A stretch of DNA of 64,000 bases. Origin: Fluviicola sp. GTDB lineage: Bacteria; Bacteroidota; Bacteroidia; Flavobacteriales_D; Crocinitomicaceae. Position numbers and translations under genes: made by a program. Shown piece by piece: positions 56,742-64,000 of the stretch (position 1 is the stretch's first letter; the number at the start of each line of letters is the position of its first letter). Location: NCBI GenBank assembly GCA_017983675.1, contig JAGOAZ010000015.1, forward strand, positions 1-64,000. Reading direction: 5' to 3'. The notes under the pieces are model-generated. The model ran no database searches and was not told the DNA's origin. It worked only from the letters and a program-made list of their open reading frames with translations.

Positions 56742-59236
56742 GATTCAATTATAAATGGAAGAATATTTTCAGCTGTTGTTTCAAACAACTCTTCAGTTAC
56801 AATGGATTCTGGAACGAGCTGTTTAATAGGATTATAGACTTCGAACGATTCATTTTCAAAACGATAAAGCATCTTTTCAATCGGATGTAACACCATTAAA
56901 TGCACCCATTTTTCTTTGAACCAATTATAAGTTGCTTCATTTCTTGATATCGCAGAAAATACAATAGCTGGATCGTGTTCCACAACCACAAGCAAGCGAA
57001 TTGGATCGTGCACTTCGATCATTTGATAAGGTAAACCAGTACGCAAATCACCTTCGATGCCATTTGTCACACCAATTAATCCGACGACATTATGTGGTAA
57101 TTTAGAGCCTGCTCCTAATTGTTGGTTATCGACACGCGAAAAATAATATTCCAAATTGATTCCGCCTGCAACTGGAGCAACTGCATTTAAAATTCCAGCT
57201 AAGAAATCACCCTGCGGATCTATTGAATAGTCGTAGGAATTCAAAAACGAGCGTCTATCTAAAAAAATGGAACGTGTTATTGATCTTCTACCCACGATTG
57301 CTAAAGCATTAGTTGCATGATTCAATTCTGGTCGAGGTTCAAATAATGACACCGTTCTTCGTTTAACTTTCTCATGTACTTGTTGCAATTCATCTTTCGT
57401 TTGAATTGACATGAAACGTCTTGAACGTTCTTTGCTATTATAATCCAACGCTTCTAAAAAATCAGTTGTATTGGCTTCATGTAATTGCAACGTTGATAGT
57501 GCTAATTGATCGGTGTCATAATACGTTATTTCATCTCTGGATGTATCTTGTAAAGCACCAATGAAACGTGTTGAAAAAGGTATATCAATACCACGTTCAC
57601 GCAATCGTTTGCGTACTTCTGGATGATTGCCAATGAGTGCAATCAATCGTGCATTGACCGAACCAGGTCGGCCAGAACAAGCACCGCAATCATAACCTGC
57701 ATAATGCGTATTATTCACACTTGTTGAACCATGACCAATCATGTAAACGATGGAAGCAAAATGAGAAGTTAAGCCCACACTTTTCAATAAACCTTCCAAA
57801 CGATCGGTCATTTGATCAATGGTAAAGCCTAATTGCAAGCCATTTTCAAACGTAGTTCCATCTCCTTCAAACAAAAGTTTTGATTGCGGATCCATGTGTT
57901 TCATGGAAGAACTCGTCAATGGGCTTATCGTTGGCCGAATAATATTTAATGCCAAACGAAAAGGCGAAATCCAACCAGCAATTGTAGTTATTATAACTCC
58001 TCCAAATAAACCTTGATTTCTTTTAGAAAAATGAAAATCTCGTTTCTTTTTGATCGTATTTTCAACCTCTTTTATCAGTACTGTTGGTTGCGCTGGAACG
58101 GGACAACATTTCGTATGAAACTTTCCACCTTCAGGTTGATAAAAGAAATCTAAATTAAAATGCCCTGGTGTACCAAACGTTTCACAATGAGGATTTACCG
58201 CTTCGATGTGTCTTCTAAAAGAACATTCACGATCATCCATACAGAAAAAAGCTTGAAACGATGTTTCACCAAGCTTTAATGGTTTTTCAGTTGAAACAGA
58301 TTGCACCAATGAACTTGCAACTGAATCATAATACGACCATTCATAAGCTTCTTGCCAAATTTTAAAAATCAATTGGTCTTGGGTTTGTTTAAGCGGCGCA
58401 AATAAAGGAGTTGGGAATTGTGTTATAAAATGAGCCATCGGCGCCCACTTTTCACCATAAACATCATCAAGCACATCGATCTCAAACAAACATTCGAGAA
58501 AAATAAAATCATGCAATGTAACCAATTTACTATTCAGCAAATGAGTCGGATTTTCTTCCAGAACAGCAACCATTCCTGACCATCCGGGATGTGCAAATTG
58601 TTGATCAAATAAATAATGTTCGAACAATGTACTATCTCCTAATAACAACTCAAGTACTTGTTCTAAAGTCGTTGTTGGATCTTTGAGTAATTGTTTCGTG
58701 CGCTTTGATTGAAAAAAGGAACTATACGTATTTTCTTCCAACGAACGAATGGATGCTAAAAAACCTGCTGCATGAACAGGGAAATTCCAAGTAGCAATAC
58801 CTTGATCTGTGTAACTACTGATCAATCTGAAAAGATTGGCATGAACCCGTGAGTCCATATCAACTTTATAGGTCTTTTTCCAATTTGCTCGTAACGAACC
58901 AATGCGTTTTGTCGGACTTCCATTAACTGGTCCGTTTAACATCATTGTGCGGTAATAGGCACGTTGATCGGGTGCTACATTTTCGCACAACACGCGATCT
59001 ACTATTTCGTGAGAAATTTTACCTTCCTGAAACGCTTGTCTGTATTCATCAATTTCCAAATAAACTTTATATCCGAAAATTTCATTCGCTTTTACAATTC
59101 CATCATGAAAAGAATCATGTTGAAATGCGTGAAGCGTATTGTGATGAATAAAATCTTTTAACGGCGCTTGTGATGGAAGATAATGTTTCAAATTATTGAG
59201 AATATCACTAATCTCAGTTGTTGAATTATCTGTCAT
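56738..59236 (-). CDS. dabA: DabA: DUF2309 carbonic-anhydrase-like subunit of the DAB pump
   Basis: 832 aa. The putative zinc site and acidic partner known from DabA are all present: C332 and D334 in FFCMDDREC, H502 in MIGHGST, and C517 in YDCGACSGRPG (H to C spacing 15, as in the Halothiobacillus protein). DabA with DabB hydrates CO2 vectorially and traps bicarbonate in the cytoplasm. It is the first gene of the dabA-dabB-sulP operon. In heterotrophic Bacteroidota this likely feeds carboxylases rather than carbon fixation. Confidence 0.9.
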   Translation of the reverse strand: MTDNSTTEISDILNNLKHYLPSQAPLKDFIHHNTLHAFQHDSFHDGIVKANEIFGYKVYLEIDEYRQAFQEGKISHEIVDRVLCENVAPDQRAYYRTMMLNGPVNGSPTKRIGSLRANWKKTYKVDMDSRVHANLFRLISSYTDQGIATWNFPVHAAGFLASIRSLEENTYSSFFQSKRTKQLLKDPTTTLEQVLELLLGDSTLFEHYLFDQQFAHPGWSGMVAVLEENPTHLLNSKLVTLHDFIFLECLFEIDVLDDVYGEKWAPMAHFITQFPTPLFAPLKQTQDQLIFKIWQEAYEWSYYDSVASSLVQSVSTEKPLKLGETSFQAFFCMDDRECSFRRHIEAVNPHCETFGTPGHFNLDFFYQPEGGKFHTKCCPVPAQPTVLIKEVENTIKKKRDFHFSKRNQGLFGGVIITTIAGWISPFRLALNIIRPTISPLTSSSMKHMDPQSKLLFEGDGTTFENGLQLGFTIDQMTDRLEGLLKSVGLTSHFASIVYMIGHGSTSVNNTHYAGYDCGACSGRPGSVNARLIALIGNHPEVRKRLRERGIDIPFSTRFIGALQDTSRDEITYYDTDQLALSTLQLHEANTTDFLEALDYNSKERSRRFMSIQTKDELQQVHEKVKRRTVSLFEPRPELNHATNALAIVGRRSITRSIFLDRRSFLNSYDYSIDPQGDFLAGILNAVAPVAGGINLEYYFSRVDNQQLGAGSKLPHNVVGLIGVTNGIEGDLRTGLPYQMIEVHDPIRLLVVVEHDPAIVFSAISRNEATYNWFKEKWVHLMVLHPIEKMLYRFENESFEVYNPIKQLVPESIVTEELFETTAENILPFIIES

Positions 59237-59288
59237 TATTCAATTATTTAAATAAGAAAACACCCTGTTTTTAAGGGTTTAATGTATT

Positions 59289-59312
59289 GCTGAATTATTG
59301 GGAATAATCAGC
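59289..59312. promoter_or_regulatory. Imperfect palindrome upstream of dabA
   Basis: GCTG-a-ATTATT-GGG-AATAAT-CAGC can fold into a 10-bp stem with one bulged A. It lies 53-76 bp before the dabA start and lacks a following T-run on the minus strand, so it is more likely an operator or leader hairpin than a terminator. Confidence 0.35.
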
Positions 59313-59331
59313 AAACTCATTTAAACAATTG

Positions 59332-59742
59332 CTATAATCGGAAATTACAGAATTGAATATAAACAGGTGGATAACAGAATTGAATAGCTTGTGTTGCGCT
59401 ATTCTTTGTACATTTCCTTGTTTCAACTTTACTTAAACACTCACAAATCGCATTGGTTGAAAGTGGTAAAAAACTAAAAGAAAATGGTTCGTTTTGGTCG
59501 TTGTTACCACTTGTTTCATCCAGCTCTTCCCCATCTTCTATTAATAATAAAAGTTCTGAAAAATCAAGTAGACTTGCTTGTTGCTGAATCGATTTTTGAT
59601 GGTAGTGATAGTTTCTTAAGAAAGATTTTAGTGCTGCTTCATTTTTAGTCTCAGCCATTGCAACATTCACTTTCAACAATGAAAGCAAAACAACTAATAA
59701 GCTGAAATATGAAAAACTTGCGACTAAAAATCGTTTAAACAT
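59332..59742 (-). CDS. Unrecognised exported small protein
   Basis: 136 aa with an N-terminal signal peptide ending near VAMA-E at residue ~30. The mature part has an acidic, low-complexity middle (IEDGEELDETSGNNDQNE) and a cysteine-rich C-terminal end (AICECLSKVETRKC...IQFCYPPVYIQFCNF). It has no family I recognise. It is upstream of dabA on the same strand with a 95-bp gap containing a palindrome. Confidence 0.55.
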   Translation of the reverse strand: MFKRFLVASFSYFSLLVVLLSLLKVNVAMAETKNEAALKSFLRNYHYHQKSIQQQASLLDFSELLLLIEDGEELDETSGNNDQNEPFSFSFLPLSTNAICECLSKVETRKCTKNSATQAIQFCYPPVYIQFCNFRL

Positions 59743-59789
59743 AAAACAAATGTATCAATTTTAATATAACTTTTGTATGGTGACTCACA

Positions 59790-59819
59790 AAAAAAGGGAT
59801 TCTTAACAAATCCCTTTAT
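59790..59819 (-). terminator. Intrinsic terminator of ychF
   Basis: AAAGGGATT, loop CTTAACA, AATCCCTTT; on the minus strand it is followed by a run of seven T. It lies 18 bp beyond the ychF stop. Confidence 0.8.
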
Positions 59820-59836
59820 AACTATCCTAGTTGATT

Positions 59837-60934
59837 TTACACGTTAAATCGGAAGTGCATGATGTCACCATCTTCAACAATATATTCTTTTCCTTCTACT
59901 TTGAATTTACCTGCTTCTTTTACTGCATTTTCAGATCCTAAAGTTGTGAAATCGTGATATTTCATCACTTCTGCACGAATGAATCCTTTTTCGAAATCGG
60001 TATGAATGACACCTGCCGCTTGAGGTGCTGTTGCCCCAACTGGAACGGTCCAAGCTCTTACTTCTTTGACACCCGCTGTGAAATAAGTTTGAAGATTCAA
60101 TAATGCATATGCAGAACGAATCAAACGATTAACCCCTGGTTCATCCAACGACAATTCATCTAAAAACATTTTACGTTCTTCGTATGTCTCTAATTCTGTG
60201 ATGTCCGCCTCAATTTTAGCTCCAATAACTAATACTTCAGCATTTTCATTTTTCACAGATTCACGAACTGCATCAACGTATTTGTTTCCAGTTAACACAC
60301 AGTTCTCGTCAACATTACATACGTACATAACTGGTTTCGAAGTGATTAATTGAAACTTGTTAACGATTTCTTTTTCTTTCTCGTCAAATTCCATTGAACG
60401 AACAGATAATCCTTTTTCTAAAGTCGCTTTGATGGCATGCGCCAAGTCATTTTCTTTCACTGCATCTTTATCGCCTGACTTAATTGTACGCGCCAAACTT
60501 TGAATGCGTTTATCAATCGATTCTAAATCTTTTAATTGTAATTCGATATCAATAACTTCTTTGTCACTTACTGGGTTTACATGTCCATCTACGTGAATGA
60601 TATTATCGTCTTCAAAACAACGTAACACATGCAAAATCGCATCTGTTTCGCGAATATTTGCTAAGAATTGATTTCCTAATCCCTCACCTTTCGATGCTCC
60701 TTTTACCAAACCAGCGATATCTACAATCTCCATCGTTGTTGGCAAAACACGCTCCGGGTTCACAATTCCCTCTAGTACTTCTAAGCGAGGATCTGGAACT
60801 GAAATTGTTCCAACATTTGGTTCGATTGTACAAAAAGGAAAGTTTGCCGATTGCGCCTTTGCATTCGATAAACAATTAAACAAAGTGGATTTCCCTACGT
60901 TTGGAAGTCCTACAATTCCGCATTTCAATGCCAT
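59837..60934 (-). CDS. ychF: YchF-family redox-regulated ATPase (Obg-like)
   Basis: 365 aa from the ATG at 60934 (MALKCGIVGLPNVGKSTLFN); six upstream codons are not typical. The G1 loop is GLPNVGKS at 9-16, ETFVDIAGLVKGASKGEGLG-type IVDIAGLVKGASKGEGLGN is switch II, and the TGS domain ends GVIHTDFEKGFIRAEVM...DGDIMHFRFNV. It binds ATP rather than GTP and associates with ribosomes. Monocistronic; TATCTTTG lies 16 bp upstream. Confidence 0.95.
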   Translation of the reverse strand: MALKCGIVGLPNVGKSTLFNCLSNAKAQSANFPFCTIEPNVGTISVPDPRLEVLEGIVNPERVLPTTMEIVDIAGLVKGASKGEGLGNQFLANIRETDAILHVLRCFEDDNIIHVDGHVNPVSDKEVIDIELQLKDLESIDKRIQSLARTIKSGDKDAVKENDLAHAIKATLEKGLSVRSMEFDEKEKEIVNKFQLITSKPVMYVCNVDENCVLTGNKYVDAVRESVKNENAEVLVIGAKIEADITELETYEERKMFLDELSLDEPGVNRLIRSAYALLNLQTYFTAGVKEVRAWTVPVGATAPQAAGVIHTDFEKGFIRAEVMKYHDFTTLGSENAVKEAGKFKVEGKEYIVEDGDIMHFRFNV

Positions 60935-61058
60935 GATGAAAATTTTGTGCAAAGATAGGAGTTTCTTTAAATAAATTGATGACTCGGAATGAATGGCGTA
61001 AAAAACAAAATCGTTTTCATATTATTTGATTAATTTCGGGAAAACGAATAATACTTTT

Positions 61059-62432
61059 ATGAAATCACTTTGCTCCTTAGTGCTTGTTTTTGTTGGGTTG
61101 AATACAACTTCCGTTGCTCAAAATAACGATTCATTGCTCATTAGTCAATTTTTCAATACAGCACTCACAAAAGGAAAAGCACATGATGATTTACGTTACT
61201 TGTGTAAAACGATTGGACCCCGCTTATCTGGATCTGCTCAAGCAGCAATGGCAGTTCAATGGGGTAAAACACTGCTCGAAAAGTATGGTTTTGCAAACGT
61301 TCGATTAGAAGCAATCAAAGTGCCACATTGGGAACGTGGAACACGAGAGGTTGCTTGGTTGCAAACAAGTTCAGGCGTCCTCACCCCTGTCGATTTGGTT
61401 GCGCTTGGTGGATCAATTGGAACAAATGGATTACTTACTAGCGAAGTCGTTGAATTTGCATCCGTGAATGAGTTGAAAAAAGCAAAAGAAAGCACCGTGA
61501 AAGGAAAAATCGTTTTTCTTAATCAACCGATGAATGCAGCTGAAATTGTTACTTTCAAAGCATACGGTGGATGTTATCCTTTGCGCAACGAAGGAGCTGT
61601 AGAAGCTGCAAAACTTGGCGCAGTTGGCGTCATCATTCGTTCGCTCGCACTACCTGACGATCATTTTCCACATACCGGATCTATGCATTACGACGAACAA
61701 GTAACAAAAATTCCAGCAGGTGCTTTGTCAACAAATTCTGCCAATTTATTGTCAGCTACATTGAAAAAAGAAAAAGTCACGTTTCTATTTGATATGAACT
61801 GCCGTGATTTTCCGGATGCCGATTCATACAATGTAATGGGTGAATTGATTGGAAGCGAATTTCCGAATCAAATCATTACTATTGGAGGTCACTTAGACTC
61901 CTGGGATACGGGTGAAGGCGCACACGATGATGGTGCTGGAATTGTACATTGTATTGAAGCCTTGCGAATTCTAAAAGAAAACAATGTGAAACCGAAACAC
62001 ACTATTCGTGTAGTACTTTTTATGAATGAAGAGAATGGAAATCGTGGAGGAATTGCATATGCTGCATGGACGAAAAGTCAAAACGAACAACAAATCGCCG
62101 CAGTAGAAAGTGACCGTGGAGGATTTAGTCCACGTGGATTTGAATGTGATGGATCAAGTGATTACCTTACGTTGATTCAATCGTTCAAATCGGTGCTTTT
62201 ACCTTATGGTTTGTATCATTTCGAAAAAGGATATGGCGGAGTCGACATCGGACCACTAAAATCGCAATTTGAAAACATTCCGTTATTCGGTTTCGTACCC
62301 GATTCGCAACGTTACTTTGATTTCCATCATGCTGCAAGTGATGTGTTCGAAAATGTCAACAAACGAGAATTGGAGTTGGGATGCGCGAGTATGGCTGCGT
62401 TTGTTTATTTGTTGGATAAAGGGTTGAATTGA
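61059..62432 (+). CDS. M28-family zinc metallopeptidase
   Basis: 457 aa from the ATG at 61059, where the signal peptide MKSLCSLVLVFVGLN... to VAQN begins; 11 upstream codons are excluded. Metal ligands fit family M28: H and D in GGHLDSWDTGEGAHDDGAG, E in FMNEENGNRGG, D in ESDRGG, and H in FDFHHAASD. A PA-type insert lies between residues ~120 and 230. It is probably a periplasmic or secreted aminopeptidase/carboxypeptidase Q-like enzyme. Monocistronic. Confidence 0.9.
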   Translation: MKSLCSLVLVFVGLNTTSVAQNNDSLLISQFFNTALTKGKAHDDLRYLCKTIGPRLSGSAQAAMAVQWGKTLLEKYGFANVRLEAIKVPHWERGTREVAWLQTSSGVLTPVDLVALGGSIGTNGLLTSEVVEFASVNELKKAKESTVKGKIVFLNQPMNAAEIVTFKAYGGCYPLRNEGAVEAAKLGAVGVIIRSLALPDDHFPHTGSMHYDEQVTKIPAGALSTNSANLLSATLKKEKVTFLFDMNCRDFPDADSYNVMGELIGSEFPNQIITIGGHLDSWDTGEGAHDDGAGIVHCIEALRILKENNVKPKHTIRVVLFMNEENGNRGGIAYAAWTKSQNEQQIAAVESDRGGFSPRGFECDGSSDYLTLIQSFKSVLLPYGLYHFEKGYGGVDIGPLKSQFENIPLFGFVPDSQRYFDFHHAASDVFENVNKRELELGCASMAAFVYLLDKGLN

Positions 62433-62452
62433 TTTACTTCTCATCACTTCAG

Positions 62453-62510
62453 TAATTTTGGAAATTTCCAAAAAAGGAAAAACGTACTATTACTTTTTTC
62501 CAAAATTACA
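62453..62510. repeat. Nested inverted repeats after the M28 gene
   Basis: GTAATTTTGGAAA (62453-62465) pairs perfectly with TTTCCAAAATTAC (62498-62510). Inside are a palindrome GGAAATTTCC (62461-62470) and a small hairpin TTTCC-A6-GGAAA (62466-62481), which exclude the long stem. It may be the 3' end of the M28 transcript. In the rest of the 289-bp gap before the next gene I see nothing I can name. Confidence 0.6.
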
Positions 62511-62721
62511 AAGAGGAAATATTACCCTTTTACCCTAGTGCTATTTCGCATATGCCACTCTTCCCTAAAACATACTTGCTATCTCAAAGATTTAAGCACT
62601 AAAACATTATCAAGTGGTAAAAATTGACGCACATCTTGACTTGATTTTCATGTAAAGTTTTAAACAATATCAGAAAGTTATCCAAAAACAAGCTCGTAAT
62701 GACCTATGATGGTTTATTTTA

Positions 62722-63288
62722 GTGCACGAATCGAAAAACAATAACATGATTTTCACTGGAAGACCAAATCCTGAAATTGCCCCTGCTTATGCAAAGTATT
62801 ATCTTGACCGAACAATTGGTCAAGAGGATTTAATGGAGGCATTGATATTAGATCATCAAAAAGTAATGGATTTTATCCGTCAAATTCCTGAAGATAAAGT
62901 TGACTTTCATTATGCTGATGACAAATGGTCGTTGAAAGGTGTTTTGTTACACACAATCGAAACAGAACGTGTTTTTCAATACCGCGCATTGCGTCTTTCT
63001 CGAAAAGATAAAACTCCCATTGAAGGTTTCGACGAAGGATGGTTCAGTCAACACAACAATACCGATGCCCGAACCCTAGCTGATTTAGCAGAAGAATTTA
63101 ATTGTGTTCGTACATCAACCATTCATTTATTCAAAAACATTACCCTAAGTATGCTCGATTTTGAAGGTGTTGCCAACAATGCTCCTATCAATGCGCGAAA
63201 TATTGGGTGGATTATCATTGGGCATACCATGCATCATTGCGATATCATCAAAGAACGTTACTTGGTTGATACAGATGAACATTTTTAA
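62722..63288 (+). CDS. DinB-family protein
   Basis: 188 aa from the GTG at 62722, or 180 aa from the ATG at 62746. The four-helix DinB fold shows its three-histidine metal site: KWSLKGVLLHTIETERVF and IGHTMHHCDIIKERYL. DinB/YfiT proteins are metal-dependent transferases acting on thiols, or of unknown role. The start DGRPNPEIAPAYAKYYLD-like ITGRPNPEIAP opening is a variant seen in Bacteroidota. Monocistronic. Confidence 0.85.
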   Translation: MHESKNNNMIFTGRPNPEIAPAYAKYYLDRTIGQEDLMEALILDHQKVMDFIRQIPEDKVDFHYADDKWSLKGVLLHTIETERVFQYRALRLSRKDKTPIEGFDEGWFSQHNNTDARTLADLAEEFNCVRTSTIHLFKNITLSMLDFEGVANNAPINARNIGWIIIGHTMHHCDIIKERYLVDTDEHF

Positions 63289-63366
63289 TTTTTAATTAAT
63301 CGGTAAACTGTTCATTACTTGGTTAATTATTTTTTTTTCTTCTTTAAAAACTCCACCGAATTCTAC

Positions 63367-63374
63367 TAACTTTG
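63367..63374 (+). promoter_or_regulatory. -7 box for the 63428 gene
   Basis: TAACTTTG fits TAnnTTTG; start codon 53 bp downstream. No convincing -33 element is seen. Confidence 0.4.
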
Positions 63375-63427
63375 CAGACTTTAACTAAAGTGCATGAAAA
63401 TACTTTAGAAAAATATATATACAAGTT

Positions 63428-64000
63428 ATGGCAGATATTTTTGAAAAGATTGAACGCAATCGTGGTCCAATTGGACAGTACTCAAAAGGAGTTCATGGGT
63501 ATTTTACTTTCCCGAAATTGGAAGGTGAATTAGGTAATAAAATGATTTTCCGCGGAAAAGAATGTTTGGTGTGGTCATTAAACAACTACTTAGGATTAGC
63601 TAATCACCCTGAAGTTCGTGAGGCTGACCGTCAAGCAGCAGATCAATATGGTTTAGCTTACCCAATGGGTGCACGTATGATGACTGGTCAAACAAGTGAA
63701 CACGAGCTCTTAGAAAATGAATTGGCAGATTTTATGGGGAAAGAGGATTGTATCCTTTTGAACTTTGGTTACCAAGGAATGGTTTCTTCAATCGATTCGT
63801 TAGTTGATAGAAATGATGTGATCGTTTACGATAGCGAAGCACATGCTTGTATCTTAGATGGAATGCGTTTGCACACTGGAAAACGTTTTGTTTTCCAACA
63901 CAACGACATGGAAAGCTTTGACAAGCAAATGAGAAATGCTACACGTTTAGCAGAACAAACTGGTGGTGGTATTCTTGTTATCACTGAAGGTGTTTTCGGA
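63428..64000 (+). CDS. Alpha-oxoamine synthase-like PLP enzyme, N-terminal part (cut by window edge)
   Basis: 191 codons are visible from the ATG at 63428, without a stop. WSLNNYLGLANHPEV, YPMGARMMTGQTSEHELLENELADFMGKE and VIVYDSEAHACILDGMRLH are the N-terminal signature of PLP enzymes that join an amino acid to an acyl-CoA (AONS, KBL, ALAS, SPT). The PLP lysine lies beyond the window. In Bacteroidota such a protein could be serine palmitoyltransferase or the related enzyme for sulphonolipids, or glycine C-acetyltransferase; the visible part cannot separate them. Confidence 0.85.
   Translation, partial: MADIFEKIERNRGPIGQYSKGVHGYFTFPKLEGELGNKMIFRGKECLVWSLNNYLGLANHPEVREADRQAADQYGLAYPMGARMMTGQTSEHELLENELADFMGKEDCILLNFGYQGMVSSIDSLVDRNDVIVYDSEAHACILDGMRLHTGKRFVFQHNDMESFDKQMRNATRLAEQTGGGILVITEGVFG

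Noticed and set aside
59236..59331. ACCCT/AGGGT hairpin near 59250-59270 as a terminator of the 59332 gene
   Set aside because: The stem is only 5 bp and the following T-run on the minus strand is interrupted; too weak to list.

Overview
The window looks like chromosomal DNA of a Bacteroidota bacterium, most likely order Flavobacteriales and perhaps Crocinitomicaceae (Fluviicola-like). This rests on type IX secretion sorting domains of type A and type B, TAnnTTTG -7 promoter boxes without Shine-Dalgarno leaders, a PadR plus membrane-protein pair, an ahpC-trx-DUF6952 operon, and many small Bacteroidota-type families (lmo0937, DUF2200, DUF4301, DUF2795). The species is an inference; no rRNA is present.

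Layout. 1-120 is the tail of an IS30-type transposase. 212-2669 is an ABC exporter operon with a LolA-like protein. 2745-4884 holds envelope and stress-type genes on the minus strand. 4884-17761 is a compact, visibly AT-richer minus-strand operon of phage-defence type. In transcription order it has a 115-aa unknown, a C5-cytosine methyltransferase, a NERD-nuclease/SF1-helicase protein, a large DrmE-like protein, a DrmA-like helicase and a DrmB-like DUF1998 protein. This is a DISARM class 2-like system in which I find no DrmC (phospholipase D) gene and in which a NERD-helicase is embedded. A DUF3137-like gene is coupled to its 3' end.

17918-29850 is ordinary chromosome: AlkA-like glycosylase, a CAU-anticodon tRNA, heme A synthase, a large PKD/type B secreted protein, gamma-carbonic anhydrase plus truncated haemoglobin, a YbjQ gene broken by a stop codon, an oxyR / ahpC-trx-DUF6952 peroxide module, and two small HTH regulators. 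29949-37823 carries a carotenoid desaturase, LacI regulator, nadK, CBS protein, pdxJ, an extended rhomboid protease and a type A secreted protein. 37888-44069 is a tetR-tolC-adaptor-RND efflux operon with a palindrome upstream. 44156-52133 has an EamA transporter, DUF58 and DUF4301 proteins, a methyltransferase and two tandem beta-helix secreted paralogues. 52334-59236 has a PduO-type adenosyltransferase, DUF2795, and a dabA-dabB-sulP operon for inorganic carbon uptake. The right end has ychF, an M28 peptidase, a DinB-family protein and the start of an alpha-oxoamine synthase cut by the window edge.

Working together: the defence operon probably pairs self-DNA methylation with helicase/nuclease attack on incoming DNA; dabAB-sulP supplies CO2/bicarbonate; oxyR-ahpC-trx handles peroxide; the RND operon is probably locally TetR-controlled. 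Composition statements are by eye, not computed.
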